A stretch of DNA of 64,000 bases, from positions 310,001 to 374,000 of the forward strand of contig JBIIAO010000001.1 of NCBI GenBank assembly GCA_044239865.1, in the 5' to 3' direction. The DNA comes from CAIZGX01 sp044239865 (GTDB lineage Bacteria; Bacteroidota; Bacteroidia; Flavobacteriales_D; Sanyastnellaceae). Positions 47,695 through 54,665 of the stretch are shown here, in pieces. Both the position numbers and the translations under genes were made by a program. The notes under the pieces are model-generated. The model made no database searches, was not told the DNA's origin, and was given only the letters and a program-made list of their open reading frames with translations. The number at the start of each line of letters is the position of its first letter. Positions within the stretch are counted from its first letter, which is position 1.

Positions 47695-48867
47695 CTAAAT
47701 AACTTCTAAAACCAAACCTTTCAAATATTCTCCTTCTGGATGGAAGATGCTAATCGGATGGTCTGCCCCTTGGTGCAACTGGTGAAGAATCTTCACGGTG
47801 CGTCCAACAGAAATAGCAGAAGCCAACAAAATAGAAGTGAATTGTTGCTTGTCGATTACCTGCGAACAAGAGAAGGTGAAGAGAATTCCGCCAGGTTTAA
47901 TCTGACGTAAAGCCGCTTCGTTAATTCTTCTGTATCCTTGAATAGCTTTATGTTTCGCACTTAAGTGTTTCGCAAAGGCAGGAGGATCCAATACAATTAC
48001 ATCGTAGTCCTCTTCGATATTTTTCATGTACTCAACCGCGTCTGCTTGAATAAGCTTGTGCTTCGAAGTGTCGAGATTGTTCAGTTTAATGTTGTTTTCT
48101 ACCAACGCCAACGCTGAAGCACTGCTGTCTAAACTGTGAACGAGTTTCGCTCCGTTTTTCAAGGCGTACAAAGAGAATCCTCCGCTGTAGCAAAACGTGT
48201 TCAACACTTTTTTTCCTTGGCTTAATTCACCGAGTAGTTTTCTGTTTTCGCGTTGGTCAATGAAGAATCCCGTCTTTTGTCCTTTCTCCCAATCTATTTG
48301 AAATTGAATGCCGTGCTCAAGCGCAATGTCGTTTCCTTTTTCTCCAACAACATATTCGTTTTGTGCGTTAGGAACGCCTTTGACTTTTTCTCCGCTCTTG
48401 TCGTAAATAGCTTTCAATCCATCTCCCATGACCATCTTCAAGGCGTTCGCAATTTCGCTGCGGTGCTGGTACATGCCGGCTCCGTGAAATTGAAGCACTG
48501 CTGTTTCTCCGTATATGTCTACAATAAGTCCAGGAAAGCCATCGCCTTCCGCGTTAATCAGACGATATAGCGTAGTGCTTTCGGTATTCACCATAACCTT
48601 CTTGCGGAGATTATAGGCGTGTTGAATTTTTGAATGCCAGATGTCAGTCGAATACATTTCCTCACCGAATGAAAAGATGCGCACGGCAATGCTTCCTTCA
48701 GAGAAATGTCCGATTCCAATTTTTTCATTAGCACGCGTGAATACTTCCACCAACTGTCCTTCTTTCAACAATTCAGAAATGGCTTCAATGGCGCCCGAAA
48801 ATATCCAAGGGTGAAAGCGTTTTGCGCTTTGCTCTTTTCCTTTCTTTAAATAGATTTTTGCTAACAT
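47695..48867 (-). CDS. RlmI-like 23S rRNA (cytosine-C5) methyltransferase
   Basis: The 390-residue protein belongs to the COG1092 family of SAM-dependent rRNA methyltransferases that includes RlmI (m5C1962). An N-terminal PUA domain (KIYLKKGKEQSAKRFHPWIFSGAI) precedes a central RlmI-type domain (GFFIDQRENRK). The methyltransferase core follows, with VLNTFCYSGGFSLYAL as motif I, VIVLDPPAFAKH as motif IV and FTFSCSQ. Target specificity is inferred. An exact promoter box at 48872-48879 ends 5 nt before its ATG. Confidence 0.9.
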   Translation of the reverse strand: MLAKIYLKKGKEQSAKRFHPWIFSGAIEAISELLKEGQLVEVFTRANEKIGIGHFSEGSIAVRIFSFGEEMYSTDIWHSKIQHAYNLRKKVMVNTESTTLYRLINAEGDGFPGLIVDIYGETAVLQFHGAGMYQHRSEIANALKMVMGDGLKAIYDKSGEKVKGVPNAQNEYVVGEKGNDIALEHGIQFQIDWEKGQKTGFFIDQRENRKLLGELSQGKKVLNTFCYSGGFSLYALKNGAKLVHSLDSSASALALVENNIKLNNLDTSKHKLIQADAVEYMKNIEEDYDVIVLDPPAFAKHLSAKHKAIQGYRRINEAALRQIKPGGILFTFSCSQVIDKQQFTSILLASAISVGRTVKILHQLHQGADHPISIFHPEGEYLKGLVLEVI

Positions 48868-48871
48868 GTGG

Positions 48872-48879
48872 CAAAACTA
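48872..48879 (-). promoter_or_regulatory. Putative promoter -7 box for the RlmI-like gene
   Basis: TAGTTTTG on the minus strand matches TAnnTTTG exactly. It sits in the 22-nt gap after the recQ stop and ends 5 nt before the ATG at 48867, predicting a leaderless transcript independent of recQ. Confidence 0.55.
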
Positions 48880-48889
48880 CTCCGAAAAC

Positions 48890-50764
48890 TTACTTGGCCG
48901 TGAAATACTTGCCTTCTTTTGGAATGAGCCATCCTTCAGCGAGCGCTTCTTGCACAAGTTCAATAATTTTTTCTTTGTTGAAGGGAACAGGCCACGCGTA
49001 GAGCTCGTCGAGTGTTTTACCGGTGAGGCAAGCGTTAAGAATTTCTTTTGTAGTTGGAAGAGCGCGTTCGCGCTGACAAGTATCGCACTTCCCGCAAGGT
49101 TCGGCATCTTCACCGAAATACCGAAGGACGAATTGTTCGCGACAGTGTTCTTGTGCAAGCATGTTTTGCATGTGTTGAAGTTTAGCTTCGTCAATTGCTC
49201 GACGCTCTTCGTACATGCTTTCAGGAAAAGAAATTTCTTCAGAGGCTACGCGCTGTTTTGCATAGCTGTATTGCGAAGTGGAACTTGCTGGAAGGTATTC
49301 AATGATTTGAAGTTTGTGCAAGTCGTTCAGAGAAGTGAGCACTTCATTTTTCGAACGTTCATTCAACACACTCAACTGGTATTCTGATATGGGAACTGCG
49401 AATTCCCAAATGCTTCCGTACAATCGGAAGAGTGAACGAAGAAAATCTTCGTGCTTCGGATTTTCATCAACGAACGCGCGAAGTTCATCTTTCGAAGCAA
49501 TCACGCGAACACGCGAGCGGTGCAATCCGCGGGCGAGAATGGAAATGTATCCCGCGCGTTCGAGCAACAGCAATGAAGCTGAGATGGTGTTTGCGCTCAG
49601 TTGACTTCGTTCTGCAATGTGATCGAGGTGCAACGCGAACAATTCGTTCATGCCCGAGCCAATGGCAATGCGATGAATGTTGGCGAGGGTTTGATAAACC
49701 GTTGCAATATCTTCTTTTGGCGGATAGCGCATGGCAACACTTTTTTTAAGTTGAACGAAGTCGCTTTCGTTCCAGAGTGCAAGTCCGATTGCCGGTTGCT
49801 CGTCGCGTCCAGCTCTTCCTACTTCCTGAAAATACGCTTCGGGCTGTGATGGAATATCAAAGTGAATCACGAAGCGCACATCGGGTTTGTCTATGCCCAT
49901 ACCGAAGGCGTTTGTAGCAACAATCACTTGTACTTCGTTGTTCTTCCATTTTAGAAAGGCTAGATCTTTTTTGTGCAGATCTAAGCCCGCGTGATAGGGA
50001 AGGGCTTTGATGTTTTTTTCGTTCAGCAGTGCAGCCAGGTCTTCGGTTTTTTTTCGTGAATTGCAATAGACAATTCCGGCGCCTTGAAGCACTTGCATGC
50101 GTTCAACGAGATCCTTTTCTTTTTGGGTTGAAAAGAGCGCGTTGTATCCAATGTTTTTACGAGCGAAGCTCTTTTGAATAATTGTGCAATCGTTGTTGAA
50201 GACGAGCGTGGCAATATCGCTCACCACTTGCGGAGTAGCGGTAGCGGTCACAGCCATCACAACAGGATCTCGAAGTTCTTGAATGAACTTCGGAATGGTT
50301 CTATAAGCTGGACGGAAATCGTGTCCCCATTGCGAAATGCAATGCGCTTCATCAATGGCAACGAATGAAATGTTCAGGTAGCGAATGCGGGCGATGAAGT
50401 TGTCGTTTTCCAATCGCTCGGGAGAGACGTAGAGGAATTTGTATTTTCTATTTGTGCAATCGTCGAGAATTTTTTCAATCTCGAAGTTGTTTAATTCCGA
50501 AGAAAGGTATGCTGCAGGAATTTCTTTTTGAATGAGGCTTTCCACCTGATCTTTCATAAGTGCGAGCAGGGGAGTTATCACAATACACAATCCTTTGTGG
50601 CACAGCGCAGGCACTTGAAAGCAGATGCTTTTTCCTCCTCCAGTTGGCAGCAGCGCAAACACATGTTCTCCGTATGCGGCAGCATTAACGATTTCGCTTT
50701 GCTTATCGCGAAACGCATCGTATCCCCAGTATTTTTTAAGAAGGTGGAGGGTTTTTGCTACCAT
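48890..50764 (-). CDS. RecQ-family ATP-dependent DNA helicase
   Basis: This is a 3'-5' DNA helicase for recombination and replication repair. Walker A PTGGGKSICFQ is at about residues 40-50, the Walker B box IDEAHCISQWGHDFR at about 136, motif V GMGIDKPDVRFVIH and motif VI QEVGRAGRDEQPA. A zinc-binding module (YFGEDAEPCGKCDTC, final cysteines about 557-563) and a short C-terminal helical part follow, but no HRDC domain is seen. It has 624 residues, shorter than RecQ of E. coli plus HRDC. The region upstream of its start is rich in repeats. A TAACTTAG box (one mismatch) ends 9 nt before the ATG. Confidence 0.93.
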   Translation of the reverse strand: MVAKTLHLLKKYWGYDAFRDKQSEIVNAAAYGEHVFALLPTGGGKSICFQVPALCHKGLCIVITPLLALMKDQVESLIQKEIPAAYLSSELNNFEIEKILDDCTNRKYKFLYVSPERLENDNFIARIRYLNISFVAIDEAHCISQWGHDFRPAYRTIPKFIQELRDPVVMAVTATATPQVVSDIATLVFNNDCTIIQKSFARKNIGYNALFSTQKEKDLVERMQVLQGAGIVYCNSRKKTEDLAALLNEKNIKALPYHAGLDLHKKDLAFLKWKNNEVQVIVATNAFGMGIDKPDVRFVIHFDIPSQPEAYFQEVGRAGRDEQPAIGLALWNESDFVQLKKSVAMRYPPKEDIATVYQTLANIHRIAIGSGMNELFALHLDHIAERSQLSANTISASLLLLERAGYISILARGLHRSRVRVIASKDELRAFVDENPKHEDFLRSLFRLYGSIWEFAVPISEYQLSVLNERSKNEVLTSLNDLHKLQIIEYLPASSTSQYSYAKQRVASEEISFPESMYEERRAIDEAKLQHMQNMLAQEHCREQFVLRYFGEDAEPCGKCDTCQRERALPTTKEILNACLTGKTLDELYAWPVPFNKEKIIELVQEALAEGWLIPKEGKYFTAK

Positions 50765-50797
50765 AATGAAGGGCTAAGTTACGGAATGTGGAAGCAA

Positions 50798-50851
50798 GAA
50801 TGTCTGCGACGAATGTTCTCCGAACGAATGCCTTCGGCGAATGTCTTCGAC
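50798..50851. repeat. Four imperfect 13-15 bp direct repeats
   Basis: Units start at 50798, 50811, 50826 and 50839, based on GAATGTCTTCGAC (variants GAATGTCTGCGAC, GAATGTTCTCCGAAC and GAATGCCTTCGGC). They lie just upstream of recQ, in a stretch without a credible gene. Confidence 0.7.
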
Positions 50852-50866
50852 TGATTTATTTTGAAG

Positions 50867-50961
50867 AACAACGCAGTACTTAATTGGAACTTTATTCCTC
50901 TATGATTAGAGCGAGCTCGCTCTGCGAGCGGCATCCGAAATGCCCTTTGAACTGCGTTGTT
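50867..50961. repeat. 95-bp inverted-repeat element enclosing three hairpins
   Basis: Perfect 11-bp ends AACAACGCAGT (50867-50877) and ACTGCGTTGTT (50951-50961) face each other. Between them are GGAA/TTCC (50886-50898), the 16-bp palindrome AGAGCGAGCTCGCTCT (50908-50923) and GGCAT/ATGCC (50930-50944). As a single strand it would fold into a multi-branched structure. The G+C-rich centre differs from its AT-rich surroundings. No gene is contained in it. Confidence 0.75.
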
Positions 50962-50964
50962 AGA

Positions 50965-51019
50965 ACTTCGTAATTCCTACTTCGTAATTCCTACTTCGTA
51001 ATTCCTACTTTGTAATTGC
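50965..51019. repeat. 14-bp tandem repeat, left of the ORF6N gene
   Basis: Three exact copies of ACTTCGTAATTCCT (starts 50965, 50979 and 50993) and a fourth partial variant, ACTTTGTAATTGC, end 30 bp before the ORF6N stop codon. The same unit, with T for C at one position, recurs on the other side of that gene. Confidence 0.9.
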
Positions 51020-51049
51020 AACGGTGTTATTCTTTCATGGAATGTTTGA

Positions 51050-51925
51050 TCATCGAAGATGATTGATTACCTCTTGCACCAATCCATCTAGCTTTGAAAA
51101 AGCAAACCATCTTTTTCCCAGGTCTTTGAGTGAAGCGCCAAGGTGATACAATTCCTTTTCATCGAGGACTAAAAATCTATCATGGGAGTTTTTCAAAATT
51201 CTAATTTCAATTGCGGGGTATTGCGAATTGTGCTTTTCAAGATCGAGTTTGAGTTGGTCATTTATCTTATCTGTGTATATGGTGCATTGCACTTTTTTAT
51301 TTCTTTTTGAAAGCTGTATAAGTGTCGTTTCATCAACGTAATTGTCAATTAGAATAATGGATTTTTTTGCTTTTGAAATAAGCTCGCTGGAAAATAAATA
51401 GGCGTCGAAGATTTGGTCGTTGAAAAATATGCCGGAAGAAGGAAAATCATTTTTCGATAATGCTTTAAATAAAGCATCAAGTTTTAACTCAGCTTCTACT
51501 TTCCATTTATCAAGTTCATTGAATTTTTCAAAAATCATATTCAGCGAGTGATTTCTTTTTCTTAATTCAATGAAAGAACGAATAATCTGTACACTAATTC
51601 GAATTGCAATAGGTGTGCTAAGAACTGCTGAGAGCATGGCAATTCCTTGCTCTGTAAAAGCAATGGGAGGGTATTTTCTGTGTTTACCTCTAGCTTGGTT
51701 TTCGTTTAAGGTTCCATTTTGGAACCTTAAATCAGCCCATTCCTCAGGACTTAATCGAAAAGCAAAATCAGTTGGAAAGCGATTTTGATTCCTTGAAATT
51801 GCTCGATTAATGAATTTTGTCTCCGTGCCATATAGTATTGCAAGATCACTATCTATCATCACCTGCATCCCTCGAATGGTAAATATCCGCGATTCAATTT
51901 CCGATTTAATTAGGTTTTGTTCCAT
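51050..51925 (-). CDS. ORF6N-domain DNA-binding protein with a PLD-like C-terminal half
   Basis: The N-terminal 110 residues are an ORF6N (KilA/Roi-type) domain, typical of phage and mobile-element proteins: IFTIRGMQVMIDSDLAILY, FPTDFAFRLSPEEW and FTEQGIAMLSAVL. A helical linker (about 110-160) follows. The C-terminal half (IFDAYLFSSELISKAKKSII, IDNYVDETTL) resembles the phospholipase D superfamily and has one HxRxxxxD motif (His248, Arg250, Asp255; Arg where HKD enzymes have Lys). It has 291 residues. The role is unknown; DNA recognition plus possible nuclease activity is an inference. A good promoter precedes it, and short repeats flank it on both sides. Confidence 0.85.
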   Translation of the reverse strand: MEQNLIKSEIESRIFTIRGMQVMIDSDLAILYGTETKFINRAISRNQNRFPTDFAFRLSPEEWADLRFQNGTLNENQARGKHRKYPPIAFTEQGIAMLSAVLSTPIAIRISVQIIRSFIELRKRNHSLNMIFEKFNELDKWKVEAELKLDALFKALSKNDFPSSGIFFNDQIFDAYLFSSELISKAKKSIILIDNYVDETTLIQLSKRNKKVQCTIYTDKINDQLKLDLEKHNSQYPAIEIRILKNSHDRFLVLDEKELYHLGASLKDLGKRWFAFSKLDGLVQEVINHLR

Positions 51926-51929
51926 GTAG

Positions 51930-51960
51930 CAAACCTATCCTGTTCGAGGGTATAAGTCAA
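51930..51960 (-). promoter_or_regulatory. Putative promoter of the ORF6N gene (-33 and -7 boxes)
   Basis: On the minus strand a TTG (51960-51958) is followed after 20 nt by TAGGTTTG (51937-51930), an exact TAnnTTTG with a near-ideal -33 spacing. The predicted transcript start coincides with the A of the ATG at 51925, so the mRNA would be leaderless. It is the most complete promoter in the window. Confidence 0.65.
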
Positions 51961-51988
51961 GAAACGGTTATGCGCGTTTATGCGGGGG

Positions 51989-52024
51989 AACTTCGTTATT
52001 GGAAAACCTTCGGTTTTATTCCTA
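51989..52024. repeat. Diverged inverted relative of the 48-bp unit
   Basis: These 36 bases match the reverse complement of part of the 48-bp unit at 28 of 36 positions. The hairpin core reads AAAACCTTCGGTTTT, against AAAATCTTCGATTTT in the array, so both arms changed together and the stem is preserved. Confidence 0.65.
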
Positions 52025-52073
52025 CTTTGTAATTCCTACTTTGTAATTCCTACTTTGTAATTCCTACTTTGTA
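52018..52073. repeat. 14-bp tandem repeat, right of the ORF6N gene
   Basis: Four exact copies of ATTCCTACTTTGTA (starts 52018, 52032, 52046 and 52060). The unit is a circular permutation of the left array's ACTTCGTAATTCCT with one C-to-T change, in the same orientation, so the two arrays flank the ORF6N gene as direct repeats about 1.05 kb apart. Confidence 0.9.
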
Positions 52074-52104
52074 ATTATTGAACAACGTAGTTCCAATTAT
52101 GCAA

Positions 52105-52330
52105 TAGGAATAAAATCTTCGATTTTCCAATTACGTAGTTCCAATTACGTAGTAGGAATAAAATCTTCGATTTTCCAATTACGAAGTTCCAATTAAGAAA
52201 TAGGAATAAAATCTTCGATTTTCCAATTACGTAGTTCCAATTACGTAGTAGGAATAAAATCTTCGATTTTCCAATTACGAAGTTCCAATTAAGAAATAGG
52301 AATAAAATCTTCGATTTTCCAATTACGAAG
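52105..52330. repeat. 48-bp tandem array of alternating A and B units
   Basis: Units start exactly 48 bp apart at 52105, 52153, 52201, 52249 and 52297 (the last about 34 bp long). All share TAGGAATAAAATCTTCGATT and the next 12 bases. Type A units (first, third) end CCAATTACGTAG; type B units (second, fourth) end CCAATTAAGAAA. The first pair (52105-52200) and the second pair (52201-52296) are identical over 96 bp. Each unit holds the hairpin AAAATC-TTC-GATTTT. The region 51926-52370 contains no credible protein gene. Confidence 0.92.
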
Positions 52331-52358
52331 TAGGTATAACGTAGTTCCAATTACGTAG

Positions 52359-52366
52359 TATATTCG
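52359..52366 (+). promoter_or_regulatory. Putative promoter -7 box for the YdeP-like gene
   Basis: TATATTCG differs from TAnnTTTG by one base and ends 5 nt before the ATG at 52371. It directly follows the repeat array, so upstream promoter elements, if any, must lie in repeat DNA. Confidence 0.4.
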
Positions 52367-52370
52367 CTTC

Positions 52371-54665
52371 ATGAGAAACGTCCGAATAGTACCGCCTGCA
52401 ACACTTACAGGCATTCGATTGAAACACCTCAAAGACGCAGCGTGCGGAGTGCCCGCTATTACTTCAACCATTAAACACATTGCCGATGAAATGGGAATGA
52501 TCAAAGGTTGGAAACTGCTTCAAAAATTAAATCAGAAAGACGGAGTCGATTGCCCAGGTTGCGCTTGGCCAGACCCGACACATAGATCGAAACTCGGAGA
52601 ATACTGCGAGAACGGTGCGAAAGCCATTGCCGAAGAGGCTACAGAAAAACGCTGCTTACCCGAGTTCTTCAACCAACATTCGGTGGAAGAAATGAGCGAG
52701 TGGAGCGATTATATAATTGGAAAAAGCGGACGAATCACAAACCCGATGTTCCTTGAAAAAGGAAGCAGCAAATACAAACCTGTTTCTTGGGATTTCGCTT
52801 TCAGTCGCATTGCGAAAGAACTCGACAATTGCACAACACCCGACGAAGCCGTATTCTACACTTCAGGAAGAACAGGCAATGAAGCTGCGTTTCTCTATCA
52901 ACTTTTCGTTAGAAAATTCGGAACCAACAACCTCCCAGATTGCAGTAACCTCTGTCATGAAAGTTCAGGAACTGCCCTCATAGAATCGCTTGGAATAGGG
53001 AAGGGCACGGTGAAACTCGAAGACCTATATATCGCAGATGCCATTTTGGTAATCGGACAAAACCCCGGTACCAATCATCCGCGTATGATGGCGGCGCTTT
53101 CCAAGTGCAAAGGAAACGGAGGAAAGATTATTCACATCAATCCACTTCCAGAAGTGGGGACAACGAAATTCATTGACCCGCAAAGTCCGGTGGAAATTTT
53201 AAAGGGTGGAACACAACTCGCAGATCATTTTCTTCAAGTGCGCGTGGGCGGAGATCACGCCTTGTTCAAGATGATCGGACATTACCTCAAAAATTTCGAA
53301 CAAGAAATAGGTGGGGTACTTGATCAAAAATTCATTGAAGAAAAAACAGAAGGATTCATCAAGTATTGGAACAGTCTCGATGAAGTAAATCTCGACGAGT
53401 GTTCTGAAATCAGTGGCATATCAAAAGCACAAGCATTCGAAATTGCGGAACTCATTTCCAAAAAGAAAAATATTATTTCATGCTGGGCAATGGGTCTTAC
53501 CCAACAGAAAAAGGCCGTGGCTATTATTCAAGAGGTGGTGAACATTCACTTGGTTTTAGGTGCAATTGGAAAACCGGGCGCAGGACTTTGTCCGGTTCGC
53601 GGACACTCGAACGTGCAAGGAGACCGGACCATGGGCATTAACGAAAAACCCCGCGAACCATTCCTTCTAGCGCTCGACAAACGATACAACTTCACAGCAC
53701 CGAGAGAACACGGGTTCGACGCGGTAGAGGCCATTGACGCCATGTCTGAAGACAAAGTGAAGATCTTTATTGGCCTAGGTGGAAACTTCGTTTCAGCAAC
53801 GCCCGACAGTGTATTCACCGGAAAGGCCATGCAGCGCGTTCCATTAACCGTTCACATCTCAACCAAGCTCAACCGCTCGCACCTAGTAACCGGAGAAGAG
53901 GCACTCATTCTTCCGTGCCTAGGAAGAACGGAAATAGACTTGCAAGAAAGCGGAGAACAATTCGTAACCGTTGAAAATTCCATGGGAATCGTGCATCGCT
54001 CGCGCGGCACTATAGACCCCGCTTCTGAACTATGCATGAGCGAGCCCGCCATCGTTTGCGAAATCGGAAACGCCTGCAAAAAGACAGCTGACCTGCCTTG
54101 GAAAAAGTGGAGAGGCAATTACGATTTAATTCGCGAAGAAATTGAAGCGACCATTCCTGGTTTCGATAATTACAACAAGCGCGTTCGTGGTGCAGACGGA
54201 TTCTATCTTCCGAACGGTCCGCGTGAAGGGAAGTTCACAACACCTTCAGGAAAGGCCCAGTTCAGAACAGAACCGCTTCAGCACATAACAGTTCCAACCG
54301 GACATTACGTGCTCATGACCATTCGAACACACGATCAGTTCAATACAACGGTATACGGTTTAGATGACCGCTACCGCGGAGTAGAGAACGAGCGACGCGT
54401 GTTAATGATGAATGAAGAAGACATTCTTGCTGCAGGACTTCAACACAAAGAATTGGTAAACATTATTTCAGTGCATGAAGGAATAGAACGCAAGGCCATT
54501 AAGTTTCATGTTATCCCGTACGACATTCCGAAAGGATGCGTGGGGACTTATTTCCCTGAAACGAATTGCTTGGTGCCACTGCATCATACCGCTGAACGAA
54601 GCAACACACCAATCAGCAAATTCTTAATTGTTCGTTTCGAAAAATACAACGGAGAGGAAGGATGA
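52371..54665 (+). CDS. FdhF/YdeP-family molybdopterin oxidoreductase
   Basis: This enzyme of the bis-molybdopterin-guanine-dinucleotide family is related to the formate dehydrogenase H catalytic subunit and to E. coli YdeP. The N-terminal cysteine pair CPGCAWPDP (C61, C64) with a third Cys at about 79 could bind an Fe-S cluster, though the normal four-Cys set is incomplete. The catalytic domain has FYTSGRTGNEAAF, NLCHESSG (C195, a possible metal ligand), VIGQNPGTNHPRM and GHSNVQGDRTMG. The C-terminal domain from about 610 (GKAQFRT, VLMTIRTHDQFNTTVYG) binds the second pterin. It has 764 residues and the substrate is unknown. The plsC gene overlaps it by 4 nt. Confidence 0.9.
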   Translation: MRNVRIVPPATLTGIRLKHLKDAACGVPAITSTIKHIADEMGMIKGWKLLQKLNQKDGVDCPGCAWPDPTHRSKLGEYCENGAKAIAEEATEKRCLPEFFNQHSVEEMSEWSDYIIGKSGRITNPMFLEKGSSKYKPVSWDFAFSRIAKELDNCTTPDEAVFYTSGRTGNEAAFLYQLFVRKFGTNNLPDCSNLCHESSGTALIESLGIGKGTVKLEDLYIADAILVIGQNPGTNHPRMMAALSKCKGNGGKIIHINPLPEVGTTKFIDPQSPVEILKGGTQLADHFLQVRVGGDHALFKMIGHYLKNFEQEIGGVLDQKFIEEKTEGFIKYWNSLDEVNLDECSEISGISKAQAFEIAELISKKKNIISCWAMGLTQQKKAVAIIQEVVNIHLVLGAIGKPGAGLCPVRGHSNVQGDRTMGINEKPREPFLLALDKRYNFTAPREHGFDAVEAIDAMSEDKVKIFIGLGGNFVSATPDSVFTGKAMQRVPLTVHISTKLNRSHLVTGEEALILPCLGRTEIDLQESGEQFVTVENSMGIVHRSRGTIDPASELCMSEPAIVCEIGNACKKTADLPWKKWRGNYDLIREEIEATIPGFDNYNKRVRGADGFYLPNGPREGKFTTPSGKAQFRTEPLQHITVPTGHYVLMTIRTHDQFNTTVYGLDDRYRGVENERRVLMMNEEDILAAGLQHKELVNIISVHEGIERKAIKFHVIPYDIPKGCVGTYFPETNCLVPLHHTAERSNTPISKFLIVRFEKYNGEEG

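Noticed and set aside
50867..50961. tRNA or tRNA-like gene
   Set aside because: The branched fold superficially resembles a cloverleaf, but there is no GTTCGA T-loop, no proper anticodon arm and the outer stem is 11 bp.
50863..50965. Integron attC recombination site
   Set aside because: GTTAGAA at the right end misses the final pyrimidine of GTTRRRY, the left end (GAAGAAC) does not match its complement, and there is no integron integrase in the window.
52018..52344. CRISPR array
   Set aside because: Units are directly adjacent with no unique spacers, the alternating A/B parts are themselves identical between copies, and no cas gene is present.
52075..52350. Open frame of 91 codons on the minus strand made of 16-residue repeats (NWNYVIGKSKILFLLR-like)
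   Set aside because: It exists because 48 is a multiple of three and the unit lacks stops in that frame. It starts with TTG, has no promoter or known domain, and consists only of the repeat array.
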